Assembly (NCBI GenBank): GCA_014240165.1
Contig: JAAZXM010000010.1
Location: 22,357-86,356 of the forward strand
Source of the DNA: Myxococcales bacterium
GTDB taxonomy: Bacteria > Myxococcota_A > UBA9160 > UBA4427
DNA: 64,000 bases
Direction of reading: 5' to 3'
Position numbers and translations under genes: made by a program. Positions 7,679 to 15,796 of the stretch are shown piece after piece. The notes under the pieces were generated by a model, which did not search any database, had not been told where the DNA came from, and saw nothing but the letters and a program-made list of their open reading frames with translations. Each line of letters opens with the position of its first letter. Positions within the stretch are counted from its first letter, which is position 1.

Positions 7679-9565
7679 GTGCCCCCCCAACCCGCCGCCC
7701 AGGACTCTTCAACCGACCGCGCCGAGGCCCAGCCCCGGGATGCGCGTCGCCGCCGGCAACTCATCGAAGCGACCATTGAGTCCATTGCGCGCCATGGGCT
7801 TTCGGGCACCACCATGGCCCGGGTGGCCCGAGCCGCCGGCCTCTCTACCGGGATCGTCAATTTCTACTTCCAGACCAAGGACGCCCTATTGCTCGCGACC
7901 CTCGAGCACGTCGATGGGCAGTACATGGCGCGTCAACGCGAGGCCGTGGAGGTCTCTCGGGTCGATCCGGTCTTGGGCCTCGAGGCCATGATCGCGGCGG
8001 CCTTCGATCCCGAGTTCTGCGACCGAGACCGGGTGGCGGTTTGGTCGGCGTTCTGGGGAGAGGCGGGAGCGCGGCACGATTATATGCGTATTTGTGCGGC
8101 GCGTGAAGCCGAACTCGAGGCCAAACGGGTGGAGGCCCTTGGGGCCGTAGCCGCAGCTGGAGGCCATACCCACCTGGAGGTCGAGGCCCTGGGGCGGGCT
8201 TTCCATCACCTGCTTTCCTCGCTCCCCGAGGCGATGTTGGGGGATCCGGGTCCCTTCGACCTGGAGCGTGCCCGGGCGACTTGCCGAGGTTTTCTTCGCA
8301 GCATCTTTCCCGGGGAATTCTCCGAAAAAAAACTTCCGGCCCTGCCCGCGAGCGAAACGAAGGACGAGACCGAAGCGGAGGCCCGGGCGGGCTTCGACAC
8401 CCTGCCCACCTGGATCTATCAGGACCCGGAGTTCTTCGAGCTCGAGAAGGAAATGATCTTCAAGCGGGAATGGATGCTGCTGGGCCATGGCAGCCAGCTG
8501 AAAAACGCCGGAGATTACATCGCGGCGGAGCTTCTCGGCGAACGAATATTTGTTTTGCGTGGCAAGGACGGCAAGCTTCGGGGCTTCGACAATGTATGCC
8601 GACATCGGGCGTCGAAGCTGGTTGAGGGAAGCTCCGGGCATTGTTCGGGGAGCGTGGTCTGTCCCTATCACGGTTGGCGTTATGGCCTCGACGGACGTCT
8701 GAAGGGCGTGCCCTCGGAAGGCCGCTTCCAGGACCTCAACAAGGCGGAGATCCGTCTGCCCGAACTCGCGGTGGAAGAATGGATGGGCTTCGTCTTCGTT
8801 CGTTTCGCCCTGGAGGGACCCGGCGTTGCGGAAATGATGCGGCCCAACGCGGACGAAGCAGAGCATTATCGCTTCGCCGAGATGGAACCCCTGGGCCCGG
8901 CGCGGGTGCTCGAGGGCGATTTCAACTGGAAGCTCTTCGTTGAGAATGACTCCGAGGGCTACCACATCCCCATGGGCCACCCCGGCCTGCAGCGTCTCTT
9001 CGGCAGCAGTTATGTCGAGGATTTCGAGGACCGGGATGGAACCCAGGCCTATTCCCAGCTCAGGGAGCAGGAGTCGTCTGTGTGGAGCGAGCGCATGTAC
9101 CAGCGGCTTCTCCCGGAGATCGACCACCTGCCCGAAAGGCTTCGCCGGGCTTGGGTCTATTATGGCCTCTTCCCCGGTGCGGTGATCCAGGCCTGCCCCG
9201 ATGTCGCCGACTGCTATCAGATCCTGCCGCTAGACGCCGACTCCTGCCAAATCCTGACCTTTCGGGTGGCCCTACCCGATGCGGGGCGGCGCATGAACGC
9301 GGCGCGTTATCTCAGCGATCGCATCATCAAGAACGTCGTGAACGAGGACCTCGCCCTCTGCCGTGCCGTGGCGGGAGGCGTCCGGTCGGGTCGTTATCTC
9401 GGCGGATATTTCTCGGAACTCGAATCGGGGGTGGAGATCTTTCGCGATAAGCTGAAAGAATTGATCCCCGTAGCCGGGGTCGCTGAATATCCCTCGCCGG
9501 GCCGTGTCACCCAACTCAATGCCGAACTCATGGCGGGTCAGCGCGCCAACAGACTTCTATCATGA
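7679..9565 (+). CDS. BetI-like TetR repressor fused to a Rieske mononuclear-iron oxygenase
   Basis: One uninterrupted 628-residue frame encodes two usually separate proteins. Residues 20-70 are a TetR helix-turn-helix (LSGTTMARVARAAG then VNFYFQTKDALL). Residues 75-212 are a BetI-like ligand domain with the AVWSAFWGEA segment. An acidic linker (about 213-238) leads to a complete Rieske oxygenase alpha subunit: 2Fe-2S ligands Cys307, His309, Cys328 and His331, and mononuclear-iron ligands His429, His434 and probably Asp557. Glu426 sits where quaternary-amine oxygenases of the CntA/GbcA type carry their bridging Glu. BetI proteins sense choline and GbcA demethylates glycine betaine, so a methylated ammonium compound is the likely ligand and substrate (inference). 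The oxygenase half has no start codon or ribosome site of its own that would keep its N-terminal segment. An A8 run lies in the linker codons. A GcvT-like gene follows 60 bases later. Confidence 0.85.
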   Translation: MPPQPAAQDSSTDRAEAQPRDARRRRQLIEATIESIARHGLSGTTMARVARAAGLSTGIVNFYFQTKDALLLATLEHVDGQYMARQREAVEVSRVDPVLGLEAMIAAAFDPEFCDRDRVAVWSAFWGEAGARHDYMRICAAREAELEAKRVEALGAVAAAGGHTHLEVEALGRAFHHLLSSLPEAMLGDPGPFDLERARATCRGFLRSIFPGEFSEKKLPALPASETKDETEAEARAGFDTLPTWIYQDPEFFELEKEMIFKREWMLLGHGSQLKNAGDYIAAELLGERIFVLRGKDGKLRGFDNVCRHRASKLVEGSSGHCSGSVVCPYHGWRYGLDGRLKGVPSEGRFQDLNKAEIRLPELAVEEWMGFVFVRFALEGPGVAEMMRPNADEAEHYRFAEMEPLGPARVLEGDFNWKLFVENDSEGYHIPMGHPGLQRLFGSSYVEDFEDRDGTQAYSQLREQESSVWSERMYQRLLPEIDHLPERLRRAWVYYGLFPGAVIQACPDVADCYQILPLDADSCQILTFRVALPDAGRRMNAARYLSDRIIKNVVNEDLALCRAVAGGVRSGRYLGGYFSELESGVEIFRDKLKELIPVAGVAEYPSPGRVTQLNAELMAGQRANRLLS

Positions 9566-9625
9566 TCTTTGAGAGCGGCGCCCGCTGACCGCTTTCAGAA
9601 ATGCCTCGATATCGGAGGAAACGCG

Positions 9626-10822
9626 ATGCTCAAACAGACACCTTTTCACGATCGCACTTCGCAACTTTGCGAAGGCGAAAGCTGGCAGGATTGGTCGGGC
9701 TACCTGTCGGCGAATTCCTACGAACTCGACCACAGCCACGAGTATTACGCTGTACGGACCGGCTGCGGCATGTTCGATATCTCGCCGCTCTACAAATATC
9801 ACGTGCGCGGCCGGGACGCGTTGGCGTTGCTCAACCGCATGTCGACCCGAGATGTCTCGAAATGCCGCGTCGGCCAGATCGTCTATACGGCCTGGTGCGA
9901 TGACGAAGGCCATATCGTGGATGACGGAACCATCGCCCGCTTGGGGGACGATTCCTTCCGGCTGACCACAGCCATGTCTTTGCTCTATTGGCTCGAGGAT
10001 GTGGGTTTTGGCCTGGAGGTGGATATCCACGATGTTTCCGAGGAGCAGGGCGCCCTGGCGATTCAGGGCCCGACTTCTCGCGAAGTGGTCCAACAACTGA
10101 CGAGCGCGAATCTCGACGATCTCAAATATTTCCGGATCATCGAGGACAAGGTGGCGGGGGTGCCGGTTCGTATCGGCCGCAACGGCTATACGGGCGATCT
10201 CGGTTACGAACTCTTCATGGACGCTCGAGATGCGCTCCCGCTCTGGGACGCTCTGATGGAGAAATCCGACGCCTACAAGCTTCGGCCCGCAGGGCATGTC
10301 GCGTTGGACATGGTGCGCATCGAAGCCGGGCTCGTGCTCATCGATGCGGAGTTCATGTCCTCCACCCATGCCATGTATCCCATCCAGCGCTCCACCCCCT
10401 ACGATTTGGGATTGGATTGGGTGGTCAACCTCAAGAAGGACTCCTTTATCGGGCAGCGCGCGCTGCGCGAGGAGAAGGCCCGAGGGTCGGCTTGGACAAC
10501 CGTGGGGATTCAGGTCGATGTCGTGGCCCTGGAAGCGCTTTATGGGCGCTTCGGCATGCCCCTGATCCTTCCCTATCACTCATGGATCGAGGCAATCCCG
10601 CTCTACGCCGACGCAAACAAGCAAAAGCAGATCGGCAAGGCGACCAGTGGCACCTGGTCTCCGATCATGAAGCGCTATGTGGCCCTGGCCCGCCTGAAAC
10701 CCGAACACGCCAAGGTGGGTAGCGGCCTCCACATCGAAATGAGTATCGAGGGGCAACGCTTCACGGTCCCGGCCACCGTGGTCGAGACCCCATTTTTCGA
10801 TCCGCCCCGCAAGCGTTCCTGA
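9626..10822 (+). CDS. GcvT-fold aminomethyltransferase/THF-dependent demethylase
   Basis: The 398-residue protein belongs to the glycine-cleavage T-protein family, which transfers one-carbon units to tetrahydrofolate. It shows the GMFDISPLYK segment (48-57), the VYTAWCDDEGHIVDD block (about 86-100) and the hallmark GYTGDLGYE (187-195), followed by the SFIGQRAL segment of the C-terminal domain. Free-standing members include T-proteins and demethylases such as DmdA and LigM. Next to a Rieske N-demethylase-like gene it probably captures a methyl or methylene group from an amine, but the donor is unknown. ATG 9626 has an ideal GGAGGA six bases upstream; a TTG at 9569 would add an unsupported extension. 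Confidence 0.88.
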   Translation: MLKQTPFHDRTSQLCEGESWQDWSGYLSANSYELDHSHEYYAVRTGCGMFDISPLYKYHVRGRDALALLNRMSTRDVSKCRVGQIVYTAWCDDEGHIVDDGTIARLGDDSFRLTTAMSLLYWLEDVGFGLEVDIHDVSEEQGALAIQGPTSREVVQQLTSANLDDLKYFRIIEDKVAGVPVRIGRNGYTGDLGYELFMDARDALPLWDALMEKSDAYKLRPAGHVALDMVRIEAGLVLIDAEFMSSTHAMYPIQRSTPYDLGLDWVVNLKKDSFIGQRALREEKARGSAWTTVGIQVDVVALEALYGRFGMPLILPYHSWIEAIPLYADANKQKQIGKATSGTWSPIMKRYVALARLKPEHAKVGSGLHIEMSIEGQRFTVPATVVETPFFDPPRKRS

Positions 10823-10865
10823 ACCCGAGTCGACCTCAATTTCTTCATTCAAGCAGGGAATTCCC

Positions 10866-12449
10866 ATGACTGAACAATATGACGCGATCATCATCGGCGG
10901 AGGCCATAACGGCCTGACTTGTGCCGCCTACCTCGCCAAGGCGGGCCGAAAGGTGCTGGTGCTGGAAAAGAGGCATCTCGTTGGCGGCGCCGCCGTCAGC
11001 GAAGAGATCTTTCCTGGCTTCAAGTTCACCGTTTGCTCCTACGTGGTGAGCCTTTTGCGGCCGGAGGTTATCCGCGAGCTCGAACTTGCAAAGCATGGGC
11101 TGCATATCATGCCTTTGCTGAGCTCTTTCGCCCCCACCGCGGATGGCGACTACCTGCTCACGCATCCGGACGAATCGAGCAATTACCACGAGCTGCGTCG
11201 CCATTCCAAGCGGGACGCCGAGACCTTTCCGCTCTTCAACCAGATGATGTACGAGATGGCCCATGCGGTGAAGCCCATCCTGGCCACGGTGCCCCCGGAT
11301 CCGGGTGCGCCCGGCTTGAGTGGCCTGCGCGATCTCAACTATCTGCGCAAGCACGTTCAGGGCATGGACAAGAAATCATTTCATTGGCTGACCAAGATGA
11401 TGACCATGAGCGTAAGTGACTTTCTCGACGAATGGTTCGAGACCGACATCCTCAAGTCCTTGATGGCGCTGAACGGGATCATCGGCACCATGCTGGGCCC
11501 CAAATCTCCGGGCACCGCCTATGTGCTTCTTCACCATTATATGGGCGAACTCGACGGAGCCTTCACCGCATGGGGAGCCCAGAAGGGAGGCACGGGCGGA
11601 GTCAGCGAGGCCATCGCGAGCGCGGCCCGAAGCTATGGGGCCGAGATCCGCTGCAACGCGTCGGTGGAGCAGGTGTTGGTGAAGAACGGCAAGGCCGTGG
11701 GCGTGGTGTTGGAGAACGGTGACGAGATTCGTTCCAAGGTCGTGGCATCGGGTTGTGATCCGACAGTGACCTTCCGAAAACTCGTGGAGGAAAAGGAATT
11801 GCCGAGTGAAGTGGTCTCGGCCATCGACAATTTCAAATATCGCGGCTCGTCGGGCAAGGTGAACCTCGCCCTGGACGGCATTCCCAAATTCTCGGCCTTG
11901 GGCGAAGGGGCATCGGCCCAATGCATGGCGGAGATCTGCCCCTCGATGGATTACCTGGAGCGGGCCTACGACGATGCGGTTTATGGAGGGTTTTCGAAGC
12001 GCCCCTTCATGGACGTAGAAATGCCCACGGCCAATGATCCCACCATGGCGCCTCCGGGCAAGCACGTGATGTCGATTTTCGTGCAATATGCGAACTACGC
12101 GCTGGAGCCCTACGAGAGCCGGGATGCCCAGCGCGATGCCTTTGGCAACGCGGTGGTCGATACCCTCGCGGAGTTCGTGCCCAACCTCAAGGACCTGATT
12201 CTCCACAAGCAGGTCCTGACGCCCTGGGATATCGAGCAACGCATTGGATTGACCGAGGGCAATATCTTCCAGGGCGAGCTGACCCTGGACCAGCTCTTCT
12301 TCTTCCGGCCCGTGCCGGGTTGGTCGGATTACCGAACGCCCATCAAGAACTATTACCAATGCGGTTCGGGCACACATCCTGGGGGCGGTATCACGGCGGG
12401 CCCCGGGCGGCTCGGCGCCTTGGAAATCCTCAAGGACGGACAGGTTTAA
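10866..12449 (+). CDS. PYROXD2/CrtI-like FAD-dependent oxidoreductase, paralog 1
   Basis: The 527-residue protein has an N-terminal dinucleotide-binding motif GGGHNG (11-16) ending in VLVLEKR, and the C-terminal GSGTHPGGG flavin motif of the phytoene-desaturase/PYROXD2 superfamily. It lacks a signal peptide. Characterised relatives are few, so the reaction is unknown; oxidation of a C-N or C-C bond in the amine pathway is a guess from context. It is clearly homologous to the next gene and to the one at 56137, the three sharing DFLDEWFE-type and GSAY/GTAY segments. It follows the GcvT gene by 43 bases in the same operon. Confidence 0.87.
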   Translation: MTEQYDAIIIGGGHNGLTCAAYLAKAGRKVLVLEKRHLVGGAAVSEEIFPGFKFTVCSYVVSLLRPEVIRELELAKHGLHIMPLLSSFAPTADGDYLLTHPDESSNYHELRRHSKRDAETFPLFNQMMYEMAHAVKPILATVPPDPGAPGLSGLRDLNYLRKHVQGMDKKSFHWLTKMMTMSVSDFLDEWFETDILKSLMALNGIIGTMLGPKSPGTAYVLLHHYMGELDGAFTAWGAQKGGTGGVSEAIASAARSYGAEIRCNASVEQVLVKNGKAVGVVLENGDEIRSKVVASGCDPTVTFRKLVEEKELPSEVVSAIDNFKYRGSSGKVNLALDGIPKFSALGEGASAQCMAEICPSMDYLERAYDDAVYGGFSKRPFMDVEMPTANDPTMAPPGKHVMSIFVQYANYALEPYESRDAQRDAFGNAVVDTLAEFVPNLKDLILHKQVLTPWDIEQRIGLTEGNIFQGELTLDQLFFFRPVPGWSDYRTPIKNYYQCGSGTHPGGGITAGPGRLGALEILKDGQV

Positions 12450-12527
12450 GCAAGTCGAAGGTTTTATCTAGCGCGCAGTCCGCCTCGGCAGAACGGGGCA
12501 CTGCGAATACAGAGTGGGGATGAGAGC

Positions 12528-14111
12528 ATGTCGGATTGCGACGTCATTATCATCGGAGCCGGTCATAACGGTCTGGTGGCTGCGAGTTATCTCGCCAAAG
12601 CCGGGCGCAAGGTGATCGTGTTGGAAAAGAACGCCCAGGTGGGCGGTGCAGCGGTCTCCGAGGAGTTCTTCCTGGGTTTCAAGGCCTCGACCTGCGCCGG
12701 TGGCGCGGGCTATCTGAGCGAAAAGGTGGTGGCGGATCTGAAGCTGGCGGAGCATGGCCTCGCCATCGAGCCCAGCGACGCGCTGGTATTCGTTCCCCAA
12801 CCGGATGGATCCAACCTCACGATCTGGCGCGATGTCGATCGCACCGCGAAGGAGATCGAGAAGTTCTCGGCGGCGGATGCGAAGGCCTACCCGCGCTTCG
12901 TAGAGGCCATGCGTCCCATGGCCAAAGCGGTGGAGAGCCTGTTGCGGATCACTCCGCCGGATCTCCCGGATGTGGGCTGGGAAGATCTCACCAGCGCCCG
13001 AACCATGGCGGGCCCGGTCTGGAAAATCGGGCGCAAGCATATCAGCCAATTTCTCAAGACCCTGCCCATGCCCGTGGCGGATCTTCTCGATGAGTGGTTC
13101 GAATCGGATGTCGTGATGGGGGCCATCGCTTCCAGTGCCGTTCGGGATATTACCTGGGGTCCAAGGGAATCCGGCACCGCCTATACGTTGCTCTACAACT
13201 GGGCGCTCAGTAATACCGGGCTCTTTCGCTCGTCCGGGGGAATGCAGGGCGGTATGGGGGCCATCACCGGCGCCATAGCCCGGGCGGCTACGGGCTTCGG
13301 AGCGGAAATTCGCACCGATTGCCCGGTTTCGGACATCCTCCTGGAAGGCGGGCGCGCCGTGGGCGTTCGGCTCGCTTCGGGAGAAAGTCTCAAGGCGCCG
13401 ACCCTCGTGTCGGGCGCAGATCCGCGCACCACCTTTACCCGCCTCATTCACCCCTCGGCACTCGACCTCACCGTGGTGCGGCATACGCGGAATATCAAAT
13501 ACCGCGGGTCGGCGGCCCGGGTGCACCTGGCCCTGGCCAACTTGCCCGAGATTACGGCTCTGGCGGGGGGGGATACGAAGGCGCTCGAGGGCAGCGTACA
13601 AATTGCGCCCAACATGACCTATATCCAGCGTGCTTACGATTGCACGAAATACGGGGAGTACGCCCCCCATCCCTACCTCGACATCGAGATCCCGACGCTT
13701 CGTGACCCCGGCCTGGCGCCGGCGGGACGCCACGTCATGTCAATCACGGCCAAGTACGCCCCCTACGCGCTGCGCAGTGGAAGCTGGGAGGATCATCGGG
13801 AGAATTTCGGCGAAGTGGTGTTGTCTGCTCTCGAGGTCTATATCCCCAAGATTCGCGATGCGGTGCTTCACCGCGAGATATTGTTGCCGGTGGATCTCGA
13901 GGAGCGTTTCGGTCTGCCCGAAGGCAATGGCAGCCATGGCGATATGACCCTCGATCAATTCCTTCATATGCGTCCATTGCCGGGCTACGCGCAATATAAA
14001 TCGCCGGTGGAAGGGCTCTATCTTTGCGGCGCGGGTGCGCATCCGGGCGGCGGCGTGACGGGGTTGCCCGGCCACAACGCGGCTCGGGAAATTCTCAGGG
14101 CGACGGGGTAG
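12528..14111 (+). CDS. PYROXD2/CrtI-like FAD-dependent oxidoreductase, paralog 2
   Basis: This 527-residue protein has the same length and layout as the preceding gene product: GAGHNG at 10-15, DLLDEWFE in the middle, SGTAYTLLY, and a GAGAHPGGGVTG flavin motif near the C-terminus. The pair probably arose by tandem duplication. They differ in much of the middle, so they may act on successive or different intermediates. The gap to paralog 1 is 78 bases and the ATG has a GGGGA ribosome site. Confidence 0.87.
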   Translation: MSDCDVIIIGAGHNGLVAASYLAKAGRKVIVLEKNAQVGGAAVSEEFFLGFKASTCAGGAGYLSEKVVADLKLAEHGLAIEPSDALVFVPQPDGSNLTIWRDVDRTAKEIEKFSAADAKAYPRFVEAMRPMAKAVESLLRITPPDLPDVGWEDLTSARTMAGPVWKIGRKHISQFLKTLPMPVADLLDEWFESDVVMGAIASSAVRDITWGPRESGTAYTLLYNWALSNTGLFRSSGGMQGGMGAITGAIARAATGFGAEIRTDCPVSDILLEGGRAVGVRLASGESLKAPTLVSGADPRTTFTRLIHPSALDLTVVRHTRNIKYRGSAARVHLALANLPEITALAGGDTKALEGSVQIAPNMTYIQRAYDCTKYGEYAPHPYLDIEIPTLRDPGLAPAGRHVMSITAKYAPYALRSGSWEDHRENFGEVVLSALEVYIPKIRDAVLHREILLPVDLEERFGLPEGNGSHGDMTLDQFLHMRPLPGYAQYKSPVEGLYLCGAGAHPGGGVTGLPGHNAAREILRATG

Positions 14112-14182
14112 GCCCCGCATGGGGTCTGGGCTTTTCGCCCGAGCCCGCTGTACATTCGAAACAACCCTGGAGTAAAGAGCCC

Positions 14183-15013
14183 ATGGGCTTGGAGACCATT
14201 GTCTACGCCGTAGAGGGACCGATCGCCCTCATCACCCTCAACCGGCCCGCGAAGCTGAACGCCATCAATCCCGCGATGGTGGAGGAACTCGGGCAGGCGC
14301 TCGATCGCGCCGAGGCCGACGAGGCCGTTCGGGCCATCGTGTTGCGCGGGGAGGGCAGGGCCTTCTCGGCGGGCTTTGACCTGGACATGGGCGACAACGA
14401 CGCGGGCGACGAGGTCAGCTTTCTCAGGCGCGAACTGCGCAGGGATCTCGATATCATCATGCGCTTCTGGCATTGCCCCAAGCCGACCCTGGCCGCGGTT
14501 CATGGCTATTGCCTGGGGAGCGCCATGGAAATGGCGGTTGCCTGCGATGTGACGGTGGCCGCCGAGGGTTGCCGTTTCGGTGCGCCGGAGGTGAATTTCG
14601 GTGATGGGATCGTGGCCTTGATCCTGCCCTGGGTTATCGGGGTCAAGCAGGCCAAGGAATTGCTTCTTACCGGAGATGATCAGGTCTCCGCCGAGCGGGC
14701 GTTGGCCCTCGGGCTCGTCAACCACGTGGTCGCGTCCGACGATTGCCTGGAAAAGGCCATGGCGATCGCCCGCAAGATTGCGGGCAATGACCGCTCCGCG
14801 GTGGCTCTGACCAAGCAGGCGATCAATCGAAGCTGCGAAATCATGGGTATGGGCCCGGCCCTGGAGCAGAACCTGGAATTGGCGGTGGTGATTGGTTCCC
14901 AGGAAACCCCGGAGTCTCGGGCCTTCAACGAAGTGCTCGAGCGCGAGGGCCCCAAGGCGGCGATCGCCTGGCGGCGGCAGCGCCTGGGAACCGAAACGGA
15001 GCCGTCGCAATGA
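14183..15013 (+). CDS. Enoyl-CoA hydratase/isomerase (crotonase) family protein
   Basis: The 276-residue protein has the crotonase fold, with LNRPAKLNAIN near the N-terminus, the first oxyanion-hole segment AFSAGFDLD, the second in HGYCLGSAMEMA, and an APEVNFGDG segment supplying a possible catalytic Glu. It acts on an acyl-CoA thioester. Its place between flavin oxidoreductases suggests hydration or isomerisation of a CoA ester from amine or carnitine-like degradation (crotonobetainyl-CoA chemistry is one precedent). ATG 14183 was chosen because GGAG lies upstream; a longer frame from 14024 would overlap the previous gene. Confidence 0.87.
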   Translation: MGLETIVYAVEGPIALITLNRPAKLNAINPAMVEELGQALDRAEADEAVRAIVLRGEGRAFSAGFDLDMGDNDAGDEVSFLRRELRRDLDIIMRFWHCPKPTLAAVHGYCLGSAMEMAVACDVTVAAEGCRFGAPEVNFGDGIVALILPWVIGVKQAKELLLTGDDQVSAERALALGLVNHVVASDDCLEKAMAIARKIAGNDRSAVALTKQAINRSCEIMGMGPALEQNLELAVVIGSQETPESRAFNEVLEREGPKAAIAWRRQRLGTETEPSQ

Positions 15014-15028
15014 GCCGGGCGATTCCGC

Positions 15029-15796
15029 ATGTCTAGTGGCCGGGCGCGGGGCGCGCGGATTGGGGCCGCGGCGGTGATCGTGGCGCTGGCCGGATTCCTC
15101 TACCTGCGATCTCCGGCTCCCGACGAGCCGCGCTCCGCCGTTCAAACGAAGCCGCTGCGCCCGGTGCTCGAAGTCGAACCGGATGCGGTCCCTGATTGGG
15201 CTCCACCCGAGAAGGATGAAGGAGCGTCGGAAGCGGCAGAAGAGGCATTGGCCGAGCGGGCAGGGGCCCCGGTGCGCGAACCGCCGCCCGGCGACGCTCG
15301 CCCGGACGCGGCGGATGAGGGGGCCCGAAGCGGTTGGATCCACGAACGCTACGAAGCCGCCCAGGAGGAGAGGAAGGCGATCAAGGCCGCAGCGAATCGC
15401 GAACACCGCAAGCTCAACGTGAAGGAGCGCATCGCGTATTGGGAAGTGGAATCGCGGCTCATCGATGAGATCGGGATCGATGCCTACGACGAATTGCTCT
15501 ACGAGAACGGCCGAAACAACCGCACGCGAGTGAATTGGGTAGCGCCGCGCTCCAACGCCGGACACGCGGGTATTGAGAACGGCGACATTCTTGTTTCGTA
15601 TGGAGGCGAGCCCGTTTTCGGCCCCCGTTCGGCGCGCGAAATGAATCGAAATTTCGAATCTGGCGAAACCATCGTGGTGGTCGTTCGGCGAGGAGATCAA
15701 TTGCTCGAGTTTCTGATCGACGCGGATTTTCGCCCGCGCGGGCGCTCGGGAATCGTCAACGGCATGACTTTGATTCCCCTGGCCGTGAAACCATGA
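15029..15796 (+). CDS. Single-pass membrane protein with a C-terminal PDZ-like domain
   Basis: The 255-residue protein has a basic N-terminus, one membrane segment (about 10-26) and a long Pro/Glu/Ala-rich spacer (30-105). A charged helical stretch (about 110-150) follows, then a PDZ-like domain at 165-240 containing GIENGDILVSYGGEPV and ETIVVVVRRGDQ, as in GspC and membrane protease substrate-recognition domains. The domain should face the periplasm. No catalytic domain is present, so it is a binding or scaffolding protein. It starts 15 bases after the crotonase gene and its stop overlaps the next start (ATGA at 15793-15796). It is therefore co-translated with metabolic enzymes, which is unusual. 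Confidence 0.78.
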   Translation: MSSGRARGARIGAAAVIVALAGFLYLRSPAPDEPRSAVQTKPLRPVLEVEPDAVPDWAPPEKDEGASEAAEEALAERAGAPVREPPPGDARPDAADEGARSGWIHERYEAAQEERKAIKAAANREHRKLNVKERIAYWEVESRLIDEIGIDAYDELLYENGRNNRTRVNWVAPRSNAGHAGIENGDILVSYGGEPVFGPRSAREMNRNFESGETIVVVVRRGDQLLEFLIDADFRPRGRSGIVNGMTLIPLAVKP

